Assembly (NCBI RefSeq): GCF_034006665.1
Contig: NZ_JAVESI010000008.1
Span: 30,485-94,484, forward strand
Direction of reading: 5' to 3'
Source of the DNA: Trichloromonas sp034006665
Lineage (GTDB): Bacteria; Desulfobacterota; Desulfuromonadia; Desulfuromonadales; Trichloromonadaceae
Length of the DNA stretch: 64,000 nt
Shown here: one piece after another, positions 17,579 through 25,865 of the stretch
Layout: the number at the start of each line of letters is the position of its first letter
How positions within the stretch are numbered: the first letter of the stretch is position 1
Made by a program: the position numbers and the translations under genes
The notes under the pieces: model-generated
Told to the model about the DNA's origin: nothing
The model's database searches: none
What the model saw: the letters and a program-made list of their open reading frames with translations, nothing else

Positions 17579-19072
17579 TTGCTGAAGACTATCGACAGCG
17601 TCAGACAACAGCTTTCCCCGCGACTTGATGCCCAGCGCAAATCCGAGTTCGGACAATTCTTAACCCCGGCGTCGGTGGCTCGGTTCATGGCCGAACTCTT
17701 TCCAAAAGGAGGAGGAACCTGCCGTCTTCTGGATGCTGGCGCGGGTGTTGGTGCTTTGACCAGTGCTTTTTTGGATCGCTGGGAACGCGGAGATATGAGG
17801 TTTTCCGATGTCGAGGTCGACGCCTACGAAATTGACCCCATTTTGCGACGCCATCTGCAAGAACATCTTGACTTTTACACTGGACGATTTCCGGTGCAAG
17901 TCAGAATTCATCAAGCCGATTACATTGAGGCCTCTGTGGATGAACTGGCTGGCGGATTTTTCGCGGGTACACCACACACCTTCACCCACGCTATCTTGAA
18001 TCCCCCCTACAAAAAAATCAGTAGTGCCTCACGGCATCGGCGGCAGCTTCGGCGCGTCGGTATCGAAACGGTCAATCTCTATTCGGCGTTTGTCGCCCTA
18101 GCGACGGCGCAACTTGAAGAAGGTGGTCTCTTAGTAGCAATTATTCCGCGCAGCTTTTGTAATGGCCCTTATTATCGTCCCTTTCGAGAGTTTCTCTTGG
18201 AGCACACCGCATTGCGCCATATTCATCTTTTCGGGGCTCGCGACAAAGCCTTCAAAGAGGATTCGGTACTGCAAGAAAACGTGATTATTATGGTCGAACG
18301 AGGTGGCAAACAAGAGGCTGTTTGTATTTCGACGTCAACGGATGATGGCTTCGTCGATTACCAGGCAACGCCCATCACTTTTGACCGCGTTGTTTTGACG
18401 GGAGATAAGGAAAGGGTAATTCATATTCCAATAGATGGCGAAGATCAGCGGTGTCCCCTCTCCTCCATGTGCCGCTTTAATCTGGCCGAGTTGGGTGTGC
18501 AGATATCTACCGGGCCGGTGGTCGATTTTCGTTTGCGGGAACATCTGCGTGATAGCCCCGAGGCGGGGACCGTGCCGTTGCTCTATCCGAGTCATTTTGT
18601 CGCCGAAGGCATTGACTGGCCAAAGCCGCCTGGGAAAAAACCCAACGCCTTGGCACTACTGCCGGAAACGCAAAAATGGCTCTATCCTTTGGGATTTTAC
18701 GTTGTCACTCGGCGTCTGTCGTCGAAAGAAGAGAAACGACGCATTGTCGCCAGTGTGGTGGACCCTGCCGCTTTTCCGGGATACGCGTGGCTCGGTTTTG
18801 AAAACCATTTGAATGTTTTCCACCAAGGCAAGCAGGGCATGCCCGAGAACCTAGCCCGAGGTCTGGCGGTTTTTCTCAATTCGACGGTAGTCGATGAGTC
18901 CTTTCGCTGTTTTAGCGGCCATACCCAGGTCAATGCCGCCGATTTGCGTTCGATGAAATACCCAAGTCAAGAAATTTTGCTTGCGTTAGGGCGTTGGGCC
19001 AAAACTCAAGGTGCAATGTCCCAGGCTGAAATTGACGAACAGGTGGAGGGGCTTATCCATGAATGCCATTGA
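17579..19072 (+). CDS. Type II DNA adenine-N6 methyltransferase (BsuBI/PstI-type)
   Basis: 497 residues from a TTG start. It methylates adenine in the recognition site to protect host DNA. The SAM motif I region LLDAGAGVGALT lies near residues 50-60, and catalytic motif IV NPPY at about 141-144, fitting N6-adenine enzymes of the gamma class. The TTG at 17579 is preferred because AGGAG sits 6 bp upstream and TIDSVRQQL starts the conserved region; in-frame starts near 17490 have no ribosome site. The gene overlaps the endonuclease by 14 bp. The GC content and codon use are visibly lower than in its neighbours, a sign of transfer. Confidence 0.85.
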   Translation: MLKTIDSVRQQLSPRLDAQRKSEFGQFLTPASVARFMAELFPKGGGTCRLLDAGAGVGALTSAFLDRWERGDMRFSDVEVDAYEIDPILRRHLQEHLDFYTGRFPVQVRIHQADYIEASVDELAGGFFAGTPHTFTHAILNPPYKKISSASRHRRQLRRVGIETVNLYSAFVALATAQLEEGGLLVAIIPRSFCNGPYYRPFREFLLEHTALRHIHLFGARDKAFKEDSVLQENVIIMVERGGKQEAVCISTSTDDGFVDYQATPITFDRVVLTGDKERVIHIPIDGEDQRCPLSSMCRFNLAELGVQISTGPVVDFRLREHLRDSPEAGTVPLLYPSHFVAEGIDWPKPPGKKPNALALLPETQKWLYPLGFYVVTRRLSSKEEKRRIVASVVDPAAFPGYAWLGFENHLNVFHQGKQGMPENLARGLAVFLNSTVVDESFRCFSGHTQVNAADLRSMKYPSQEILLALGRWAKTQGAMSQAEIDEQVEGLIHECH

Positions 19073-20006
19073 GAAGAAAATTTCCCAAACATTGCGGGTT
19101 TTACAAGCGCTCGGTTTGCCCCGAGCCCAGCAGAACGAACGTTCGGCTCTCTGCCTGCTTGCGTTGCTGGATTTGGTGCCATCCAGGAAATGGAATGAAG
19201 CGAGAAATCCATTGATCGGTATCACACCCATCATGGACTGGGCGCGCCAACACTATGCCAAGGATTACGCTCCAAATACCCGTGAAACGGTGCGTCGCCA
19301 GACGATGCATCAATTTGTCGCGGCCGGACTGGCGCTTTATAACCCGGACCGGCCAGATCGTCCTGTCAACAGCCCTAAAGCGGTTTATCAGATCGAAGAA
19401 AATTTGCTGACATTACTGCGAACCTATGGCACCCGAAACTGGACGCGAAATCTCAAGTCCTATCTTGCCAAACGGCCGACCCTAGCGGAGCGCTATGCGA
19501 AGGAACGAAACCACGCCAGAATCCCGGTGCGAATTGCCTCGGGGCAGGAAATCAGCCTCAGCCCTGGAGCCCACAGTGAACTTATCCGTCGGATCATCGA
19601 GGAGTTTGCTCCCCGGTTCGTGCCGGGCGGCGCGCTGGTTTATGCCGGGGACACGGGAGAAAAATGGGGTTATTTTGACGAACACCTTCTATCCAAACTC
19701 GGAGTGACGGTTGATAGTCATGGCAAAATGCCGGATGTAATTTTCCATTATCCCCAGAAAAACTGGCTCTTGCTGGTCGAATCGGTCACCAGTCACGGAC
19801 CGGTCGACGGTAAACGCCACGAAGAACTGGCTCAGCTTTTTTCTAGTTCAATAGCCGGATTGGTTTATGTTACAGCCTTTCCGAACCGATCGTTCATGGC
19901 ACGCTACCTGCCGGAGATAGCCTGGGAAACCGAAGTTTGGGTGGCAGATGCGCCTTCGCACCTGATTCATTTCAACGGCGAACGTTTTCTCGGGCCGCAT
20001 GTCTGA
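19059..20006 (+). CDS. Type II restriction endonuclease, BsuBI/PstI family
   Basis: 315 residues. The N-terminal half is helical. The C-terminal half matches the BsuBI/PstI family, with the catalytic region MPDVIFHYP...WLLLVESVTSHGPV and a following KRHEEL helix. It is paired with the NPPY methylase directly upstream. Known BsuBI and PstI cut CTGCAG; the same or a related site is expected here but not shown. GGAGGGG precedes the ATG. Its stop lies 8 bp inside the next gene, the glycosyltransferase. Low GC like the methylase. Confidence 0.85.
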   Translation: MNAIEKKISQTLRVLQALGLPRAQQNERSALCLLALLDLVPSRKWNEARNPLIGITPIMDWARQHYAKDYAPNTRETVRRQTMHQFVAAGLALYNPDRPDRPVNSPKAVYQIEENLLTLLRTYGTRNWTRNLKSYLAKRPTLAERYAKERNHARIPVRIASGQEISLSPGAHSELIRRIIEEFAPRFVPGGALVYAGDTGEKWGYFDEHLLSKLGVTVDSHGKMPDVIFHYPQKNWLLLVESVTSHGPVDGKRHEELAQLFSSSIAGLVYVTAFPNRSFMARYLPEIAWETEVWVADAPSHLIHFNGERFLGPHV

Positions 20007-21168
20007 GCCAAGCGTGAACATCCTCATCGTCATCCCCGTCTACAACCACGCTGCGACTCTGCGGGCGGTGGTGGAAAAGGCGCTGGCGGTGCATCCCGAG
20101 GTGCTGGTGGTGGATGACGGCAGCAGCGACCGCCCCCTCGACACCCTGCACGGGCTCAAGGTGCGGATGGCGAGCCATCCCCTGAAACGGGGGAAGGGGG
20201 CGGCGATCATGACGGCGGCGCGTTTGGCCCTGAGGATGGGAATGAGCCACATCGTTACCCTCGATGCCGACGGCCAGCACGATCCGGCCGATTTTCCGAA
20301 GTTTGCTACGATGATCGCGGCGGAACCGATGGCGATCGTGGTCGGCACCCGGGATTTCACCGTTGCCAATGTGCCGGGTTCGTCCCGCTTCGGCCGCAAA
20401 TTTTCCAACTTCTGGCTGCGCCTGCAGACCGGAAAGTCCTTGAGCGACACCCAGAGCGGCTTTCGCGCTTATCCGCTGGCGGTGTTCGACGGGCTCCGCT
20501 TGCGCCAGCGGCACTACGCCTTCGAGGTCGAGGTGCTGGTTCGGGCGGCCTGGGCCGGGGTGCCGCTGCGCGAGGTGCCGATTGCCGTCCATTATCCCCC
20601 TCCCGGCGAGCGTATCTCCCATTTCAAGGTCTTTCGCGACAATCTGCGGCTGACGCTGCTGAATACCCATCTGACCCTGCGTTCGGTCCTGCCTTGGCCA
20701 CACCGCAAGCTGATTGCCGGCGAGGGCGGTGAACTCAAGGTCAGCGTCCTCCATCCCCTGCGTTCGATCCGAACCCTGCTCACCGAGCACGCTACCCCCG
20801 GACAGTTGGCGACGGCGGGGGCGGTGGGGGTCTTTCTCGGCGCGCTGCCGCTGATCGCCTGCCACACTCTGGCCATTCTCTTCGTCTCGTCCTTCTTCCG
20901 GCTCAACAAGGTGGCGGCGGTGGGGGCCAGTCAGCTCTGTATGCCTCCCCTCGTCCCGGCCCTCTGCATCGAGGCGGGCTATTACCTGCGTCACGGCGCA
21001 TTTCTCACCGAAATCTCCCTGGAAACTCTCGGCTATCAGGGGCTGGAGCGCCTTTACGAATGGCTGCTCGGTGCGCTGTTGCTCGGGCCGATCCTGGCGC
21101 TGACGACGGCGGGGATCATCTTTATCATGGCCCGATTTCTGCTGAGGAGCGGCCGTGTCTCGAACTGA
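19999..21168 (+). CDS. Family 2 glycosyltransferase fused to DUF2062
   Basis: 389 residues. The N-terminal GT2 domain (about 1-225) has VIPVYNHAATL, DDGSSD and LDADGQHDP, the nucleotide-sugar and metal sites of dolichol-phosphate-mannose-synthase-like enzymes. The C-terminal DUF2062 region (about 255-385) has hydrophobic segments and would anchor it in the inner membrane. The start overlaps the end of the endonuclease gene by 8 bp. It is 14 bp coupled to the acyltransferase gene. High GC returns here. A role in glycosylating a lipid or building a polyprenyl-phosphate sugar donor for the cluster product is inferred. Confidence 0.87.
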   Translation: MSEPSVNILIVIPVYNHAATLRAVVEKALAVHPEVLVVDDGSSDRPLDTLHGLKVRMASHPLKRGKGAAIMTAARLALRMGMSHIVTLDADGQHDPADFPKFATMIAAEPMAIVVGTRDFTVANVPGSSRFGRKFSNFWLRLQTGKSLSDTQSGFRAYPLAVFDGLRLRQRHYAFEVEVLVRAAWAGVPLREVPIAVHYPPPGERISHFKVFRDNLRLTLLNTHLTLRSVLPWPHRKLIAGEGGELKVSVLHPLRSIRTLLTEHATPGQLATAGAVGVFLGALPLIACHTLAILFVSSFFRLNKVAAVGASQLCMPPLVPALCIEAGYYLRHGAFLTEISLETLGYQGLERLYEWLLGALLLGPILALTTAGIIFIMARFLLRSGRVSN

Positions 21169-22096
21169 ACCGGAACAGATCGCGCCTGCGAAGACATCCT
21201 GGCACAGCCGCAGCGTCGGCTCGCGCTTGCAGCACGGCATCTTCTATCTGCTGATTCACCTCGGCGGGCGGCGCGCCGCCTATTTTCTACTCTATTTCGT
21301 AATCGCCTACTATGCCCTGCTACGCCCCGATCTGCGGCGCAAGGGGGAACCCTACCTGCGCCGGCGTTTTCCCGAAGCGTCGTCGGGCGCTCTCTTCCGC
21401 CACGGCTGCCGGCTGCTTCTCGACTTCGGCAAGGTGCTGGTCGACCGGGCGGTGGTCGGCATTCTCGGCCCCGAGCGCATGGCGGTGCGACTGCACGGTC
21501 GGGAGGACTTGCTCGGTCTGCTCGCGGAGGGGAAGGGGCTGATCCTGATTGGTGCCCACGTCGGCTGCTGGCAGGCGGCGATGAGCGCCCTCGGTTTTCT
21601 CAGCACGCCGGTCAGCCTGCTGATGCAGCGGGAGGACGGCGACATCGACCGCCATTACTTCGAGCATGCCGGGCGTGAATGCCCCTATCGGATTATCGAC
21701 CCCCGAGGGTTTCTTGGCGGCTCTCTGGAGATGCTTGACGTCCTCAAGCGCGGCGAGGTGCTGTCGGTGATGGGCGACCGCCTGCTCGGCAGCGACAAGA
21801 ATGCCGTCACCGTCGATTTTCTCGGCGACCCGGTGCGCCTGCCGTTCAGCGCCTACAAGCTCGCCGCGACCACGGGCGCGCCCATCGCCGTCCTCTTTTC
21901 CGCCAAAACCGGCCCGGCGAGCTATGAACTGGAACTGGCCAAAGTCATCCGCGTGCCGGCCGTTGTCGGGCGCAGCGGCGCGGCCTTCGCCCCCTATGTG
22001 GCGGAATTCGCCGCCGCCCTGGAAAAATTCACCCGGGAGCACCCCTGCCAGTTTTTCAATTTTTTCGATATGTGGCAGTATGACCGGACCAAATAA
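21155..22096 (+). CDS. LpxL/HtrB-like lysophospholipid acyltransferase
   Basis: 313 residues from a GTG start with GAGGAG upstream. It resembles the late lipid A acyltransferase family of inner-membrane enzymes that move acyl chains from ACP to a glycolipid or lysolipid. A membrane segment lies near residues 35-57. The expected catalytic HX4(D/E) box reads HVGCWQ (His135, Gln140), so the usual acid is Gln. GDRLLGSD and VRLPFSAYKLA correspond to later family blocks. Its place between a glycosyltransferase and an ACP suggests it transfers the chain assembled by the ketosynthase. The Gln change could alter or lower activity. Confidence 0.82.
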   Translation: MSRTEPEQIAPAKTSWHSRSVGSRLQHGIFYLLIHLGGRRAAYFLLYFVIAYYALLRPDLRRKGEPYLRRRFPEASSGALFRHGCRLLLDFGKVLVDRAVVGILGPERMAVRLHGREDLLGLLAEGKGLILIGAHVGCWQAAMSALGFLSTPVSLLMQREDGDIDRHYFEHAGRECPYRIIDPRGFLGGSLEMLDVLKRGEVLSVMGDRLLGSDKNAVTVDFLGDPVRLPFSAYKLAATTGAPIAVLFSAKTGPASYELELAKVIRVPAVVGRSGAAFAPYVAEFAAALEKFTREHPCQFFNFFDMWQYDRTK

Positions 22097-22119
22097 TTGA
22101 ATGGAGAGGAGTTTCATAT

Positions 22120-22374
22120 ATGGACATCAAGGAACAGCTGAAGAAGATTCTGGTCGAGGAGCTGAACCTCGAAGACCTGACCCCCGAGGAGATCACCGAC
22201 GATATGGCTCTCTTCGGCGAGGGTCTGGGGCTTGATTCCCTCGACGCGGTGGAGCTGGTGGTGCTGGTGCAGAAGCACTTCGGCGTCGAGATCAAGGATA
22301 TGGAAGAAGGGCGCCCCGCTCTGCAGACCGTTGCTACCCTGGCGGCCTTCATCGAGAAAAAACGGCAGGGATGA
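22120..22374 (+). CDS. Acyl carrier protein
   Basis: 84-residue acidic four-helix ACP. The phosphopantetheine site is LGLDSLDAVEL, with Ser40. GGAGAGGAG lies upstream of the ATG. It overlaps the ketosynthase start by 4 bp (ATGA). It is a dedicated carrier for this cluster, separate from the fatty-acid-synthase ACP, which is not in the window. Confidence 0.95.
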   Translation: MDIKEQLKKILVEELNLEDLTPEEITDDMALFGEGLGLDSLDAVELVVLVQKHFGVEIKDMEEGRPALQTVATLAAFIEKKRQG

Positions 22375-23549
22375 AGCACCCGGTTCCGGTGGCCGTCACC
22401 GGCCTCGGCTGCATCTGCGCCGCCGGAAAGACCTTGCCGGAAACATTGGCGGCGCTTTTTCGCGGCGAGCGCGCTCCAGCGCCGTCGCGCCGTTTCGCTA
22501 CCAGTTACCCGACTCCCTTCCCGGTTTTCGAGGTGACAGAGGACTTTGCCGGCCGCGACGATCTGTTGCGCACCAGTCTGCTCGCTCTGGCCGCCGCCGG
22601 CGAGGCCCTGGCCGATGCCGGTTGGAGCCGGGAGTCGCTGCGTCCCTTGCGGGTCGGGGTCTGTCTCGGTACCACCGTCGGCAGCGCCATGAACAACGAG
22701 GACTTCTACCGGGAATACCGGCAGGGCCAAGAACCGTCGCTGGCGCCGATCCGCCGCTTTCTCCACAGTAATCCGGCCGCAAGTCTGGCGAAGGAATACA
22801 GCTTCGACGGCCCCTGTCAGACCGTGGTCAACGCCTGTTCCTCCGGCAGCGACGCCGTCGGCCTGGCTGGGGCCTGGATTCGCGCCGGGATCTGCGACCT
22901 GGCCTTGGCTGGGGGCGCCGACGAGCTCTGTCGCACCACCTGCAACGGTTTTCACGCCCTGATGATCGCCTCCGATGCGCCGGTGACCCCCTTTGACCGC
23001 CGCCGTAAAGGGCTTAACCTCGGCGAGGGAGCCGGGGTGCTGGTGTTGGAGAGCGAAGCGCTGCGCAGCTCCCGTCCGGCGCGGGCTTTTCTGCGCGGCT
23101 ATGGTGCGGCTTGTGACGCCTATCACCTGACCGCGCCCCATCCCGACGGGGCCGGACTCAAGCGGGCGCTCAGGGAGGCCCTGACCGAAGCTGGGGCGAC
23201 GGCTCAGAATATCGCCTTCGTCAATGCCCACGGCACCGGCACGGTGGACAACGACCGGGTTGAAAGCCGGGTGCTGGCCGAAGTGCTGCCGAACGTCCCC
23301 TTTCTCTCCACCAAGGGCTACACCGGCCACACCCTCGGCGCCGCAGGCGGCATCGAAGCGGCCCTCACCGTCGCCTGTTTGGAACTTGGGAAAATCCCCG
23401 CCAGCATCGGCTTCGCCGAGCCCGATTCGGAACAGCGGGCAGTTCCGGTGACACGGACTACTACCGTTGCCGGCGACCTGGCGATTTCCCAGTCCCTGGC
23501 TTTCGGCGGCAACAACGCGGTGCTGGTCTTTGGGCGGGGGGCGCGGTAG
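22371..23549 (+). CDS. Beta-ketoacyl-ACP synthase (FabF/KS-alpha-like)
   Basis: 392 residues. A complete Claisen-condensing thiolase-fold enzyme: nucleophile Cys156 in NACSSGSDA, His287 in NAHGTGT, Lys315 and His320 in STKGYTGHTLGAAG. It extends an acyl chain on the cluster ACP. It sits directly after the ACP gene and 46 bp before a truncated ketosynthase-like gene. That pairing resembles KS/chain-length-factor pairs of type II polyketide, aryl-polyene and ladderane-type clusters. Chain length cannot be predicted. Confidence 0.92.
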   Translation: MKHPVPVAVTGLGCICAAGKTLPETLAALFRGERAPAPSRRFATSYPTPFPVFEVTEDFAGRDDLLRTSLLALAAAGEALADAGWSRESLRPLRVGVCLGTTVGSAMNNEDFYREYRQGQEPSLAPIRRFLHSNPAASLAKEYSFDGPCQTVVNACSSGSDAVGLAGAWIRAGICDLALAGGADELCRTTCNGFHALMIASDAPVTPFDRRRKGLNLGEGAGVLVLESEALRSSRPARAFLRGYGAACDAYHLTAPHPDGAGLKRALREALTEAGATAQNIAFVNAHGTGTVDNDRVESRVLAEVLPNVPFLSTKGYTGHTLGAAGGIEAALTVACLELGKIPASIGFAEPDSEQRAVPVTRTTTVAGDLAISQSLAFGGNNAVLVFGRGAR

Positions 23550-23573
23550 AGGCGTATGGCCATACGCCCCTAC
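23546..23573. repeat. Palindromic intergenic repeat, copy 1
   Basis: Inverted repeat GTAGAGGCGTATGG / CCATACGCCCCTAC with one mismatch, spanning the ketosynthase stop and the gap to the next gene. A related palindrome, also built on AGGGGCG...CGCCCCT, lies at 54785-54808. Its mRNA hairpin could affect expression between the two ketosynthase genes. Confidence 0.65.
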
Positions 23574-23595
23574 GGATGATTGAAAGGGATTTTTT

Positions 23596-24636
23596 ATGAA
23601 CGGGATGGCCATTCAAGGCATCGGACTGGTCGGCGGTTTCGGCTGCGGACGGGATGCTTTCGCGGCGGCGCTTTCCAGCGGAGCGGCACCGACCCGTCCG
23701 GCGCCCTTCGCCGGTGGCGAGATACCGGCCCTGCTTGCCGACACTGCGCCGCTTACGCGTTTTGTCGACAAGCGTGCCCTGCGTCGCATCGATCATTTTT
23801 CCCGGCTGGCCCTGCTCGGTGCCCATCTCGCTCTGGAGGATGCCGGTCTTCCGGTGCCGGAGCGCGCGCGCCTGGGGCTGATTGTCGCCACCGGCTACGG
23901 TGCCACCGCCACCACCTTCGCTTTTCTCGACACCGTTCTCGACGGCGGCGACGCCCTCGCTTCACCGACCCACTTTTCCAGTTCCGTGCACAACGCCGCC
24001 GCTGCCCACACCGCTATTCTTCTCGGCATTACCGGCCCCAATCTCACCGTCAGCCAGTTCGAGATGTCCGTCCCCTCGGCCCTTTTCGCCGCCCAGGGCT
24101 GGCTGGCCGAGGGACGGGTCGACGCCGTTCTTTTCGGCGGGGTCGACGAGGCCTGTGCGGTGCTGCGCTACTGCTGGCACCGCTTCTTCCCCGAGCCATC
24201 GGACGTCATTCGCCCCTTCGAGTTCGATCGGCAAAGCGCCGTCCCCGGCGAGGGCGCGGCCTTTTTTCTCCTTACCGGCGATTCGGGTAAGGCCCGTTAC
24301 GGGCGGATCACCGAGGTGCGCCAAGGCAACGCCGCTGTGCGGCCACCGCTGCTGGATGAGGCGCTCCTCTATCTGCTCGGCGCCGACGGCCATCGGGAAT
24401 GCGGGGCGAGCTACCACCGCTATCTTCCCGCGTCGGCTCGGTGTGCCGCCTATGCTCCCAGCTATGGCAGCCTGCCGGTGGGCCCGGCCTTCGATCTGGT
24501 GGTGGCGGGTCTGGTCTGCCGGGACGACCGGCTTCCGTCCGGGGCAGGTGGAGAGGCTCTGGCCGGACGGGAGCTGTGCTGTCTCAAGTTCGGGCGCGGA
24601 GAAGATTACGGCGTGATTCGGGTGGCCCGGGATTGA
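23596..24636 (+). CDS. Ketosynthase-like protein lacking the catalytic cysteine (chain-length-factor-like)
   Basis: 346 residues, shorter than the roughly 400 of full ketosynthases. The thiolase N-terminal half is clear (GIGLVGGFG, LALEDAGL, ITGPNLTVS). Where KS enzymes read ACAS, this one reads FEMS, so the nucleophile position is Glu156. The C-terminal histidine motif NAHGTGT and the GHTLGAAG block are absent. In type II PKS, chain-length factors carry Gln at this position and work as partners or decarboxylases; here Glu may mimic that, but it is an inference. AAAGGGA precedes the ATG. It is likely a heterodimer partner of the upstream ketosynthase. Confidence 0.82.
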   Translation: MNGMAIQGIGLVGGFGCGRDAFAAALSSGAAPTRPAPFAGGEIPALLADTAPLTRFVDKRALRRIDHFSRLALLGAHLALEDAGLPVPERARLGLIVATGYGATATTFAFLDTVLDGGDALASPTHFSSSVHNAAAAHTAILLGITGPNLTVSQFEMSVPSALFAAQGWLAEGRVDAVLFGGVDEACAVLRYCWHRFFPEPSDVIRPFEFDRQSAVPGEGAAFFLLTGDSGKARYGRITEVRQGNAAVRPPLLDEALLYLLGADGHRECGASYHRYLPASARCAAYAPSYGSLPVGPAFDLVVAGLVCRDDRLPSGAGGEALAGRELCCLKFGRGEDYGVIRVARD

Positions 24637-24777
24637 AGGGCCGGGCCGCAGTCGCTTCTTTCAGAGGGTCATGGCGTCGGTACCAGCATCGACTGGTATC
24701 AGGTGATCCAGAAGTTCAATCAACAGATGGTCGACGCCGTTTCCCGCAAACTCGCCGAAACCGGCGGGCGGGGCTAA
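24637..24777 (+). pseudogene. Possible C-terminal remnant of a lost cluster gene
   Basis: Directly after the ketosynthase-like stop, in the same frame, about 46 codons stay open. They encode a protein-like tail (GTSIDWYQVIQKFNQQ, then MVDAVSRKLAET) and end in a TAA at 24775. There is no start codon with a ribosome site for it. It has the feel of a C-terminal helix of a PqiC-like ABC-auxiliary lipoprotein, but that is only a resemblance. It may be the residue of a deleted gene. Confidence 0.35.
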
Positions 24778-24806
24778 CGCAAACGCCCAAAAAAAGGAGA
24801 TTTCTC

Positions 24807-25313
24807 ATGATGTTGCGAACCTTGTTGGCTCTTCTGATGCTGTTCACTCTCGGCGCCGGTATCGCCAGTGCCGATTTGGAGACCTATCTCAACAGTCTGA
24901 GCGCTTACGCGAGTGCCGATCTCGGACGTTTTCGCGCCGATCTTGGCACGCGCTTTGGCGCATCCGATGCCGATATCGACTTGGCGCTGCGGACCGTCTC
25001 CCGCCACGGCGACGCTGCTCTCACTTTGTGGCTGAGCAACCGCACGGGGCAGCCCATCGACGTGGTGTTGCGGGAATACCAAGCGCGCAAGGGACAGGGC
25101 TGGGGGGCGTTGGCTCAGAGTCTCGGCATCAAGCCCGGCTCGGCCGATTTCCACGCCCTTAAACGCGGCGACCTCGGTTGGCATCCCGACGGCAATGAGC
25201 GGCGCGACCGCCGGACTGACGATTACCGCGGGGATGAGGGTAAAGGGACGGATCAGCGCAAGGGAGACAAAGGTCGGGGGAAGGACAAAGGCAAGGGGCA
25301 GCGAAAGGATTAG
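24807..25313 (+). CDS. Small secreted protein with Lys/Gly/Asp-rich tail, unknown function
   Basis: 168 residues. A signal peptide (1-22, ending IASA) is followed by a helical domain (about 25-125), then a highly charged low-complexity tail of Arg, Lys, Asp and Gly to the end. AAAAAGGAGA lies before the ATG. It is the last gene before a terminator and the last co-directional gene after the ketosynthases. No family is recognised. The basic tail could bind nucleic acid or anionic polymer in the periplasm; this is speculation. Confidence 0.75.
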   Translation: MMLRTLLALLMLFTLGAGIASADLETYLNSLSAYASADLGRFRADLGTRFGASDADIDLALRTVSRHGDAALTLWLSNRTGQPIDVVLREYQARKGQGWGALAQSLGIKPGSADFHALKRGDLGWHPDGNERRDRRTDDYRGDEGKGTDQRKGDKGRGKDKGKGQRKD

Positions 25314-25330
25314 CGATGCAACCAAAGACG

Positions 25331-25356
25331 GCGGGGCCTATGCCCCGCTTTTTTTT
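25331..25356 (+). terminator. Intrinsic terminator closing the cluster
   Basis: Stem GCGGGGC / GCCCCGC with a very short loop (25331-25348), followed by a run of eight T. It lies 18 bp after the stop of the small secreted protein gene. Confidence 0.88.
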
Positions 25357-25365
25357 ATACCACCG

Positions 25366-25806
25366 TCAGCAGAATCGTGGGGGAGGAACCCGTCCATCTG
25401 CTTCCGGGCGCAGTCCGTGTTTTTCGATCAGGCGCAGCAGCGTGCGCGTCAACAAGATCGTAACGATTTCGGCCCCTTCAGTTTTCAGGGTCGGACGCCC
25501 TTCGGAGGGAGTGGCGGGGAGAAAAGCGGCGTTGGTGCCGAGTTGGGCGAAATCCTCTTTGATGGTGTCAAAGTTGACGCAGGTTTTGACCAACTCCCGC
25601 AGGCTTTGCTTGCCGAGGCCGAGAACGACGTATGGCCGGTCAGGTCCGGGAGGTTGACTCTTTCGCGCGTTTGCCGGAGGGCATTTCCGGTTGATATCTA
25701 GAACACTTCGAGATTTTTTGTAGCGGTCAATTCCTTGTGAAACGCTAAGTTGCCGGCTTTGGTGGAAGTTTTTGGGGAGTGTTTCCGCGCTTTCGACGCA
25801 TTGCAT
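25366..25806 (-). CDS. Hypothetical protein, possibly a gene fragment
   Basis: Open minus-strand frame of up to 146 codons in an otherwise empty 550-bp gap. Only the part from about residue 55 on looks like normal protein (PYVVLGLGKQSLRELVKT, FLPATPSEG, LLTRTLLRLIEKHGL). The first third is of odd composition and has no ribosome site, so a true start is unclear and this may be the 3' part of a decayed gene. The surrounding DNA (25690-25860) is AT-richer than average. No family is recognised. Confidence 0.35.
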   Translation of the reverse strand: MQCVESAETLPKNFHQSRQLSVSQGIDRYKKSRSVLDINRKCPPANARKSQPPGPDRPYVVLGLGKQSLRELVKTCVNFDTIKEDFAQLGTNAAFLPATPSEGRPTLKTEGAEIVTILLTRTLLRLIEKHGLRPEADGRVPPPRFC

Positions 25807-25865
25807 AAACGCCCGGATGCGTTAGGCTTTTAACTTAAAAGGAGATATCTATTGGGGAGACAGTC

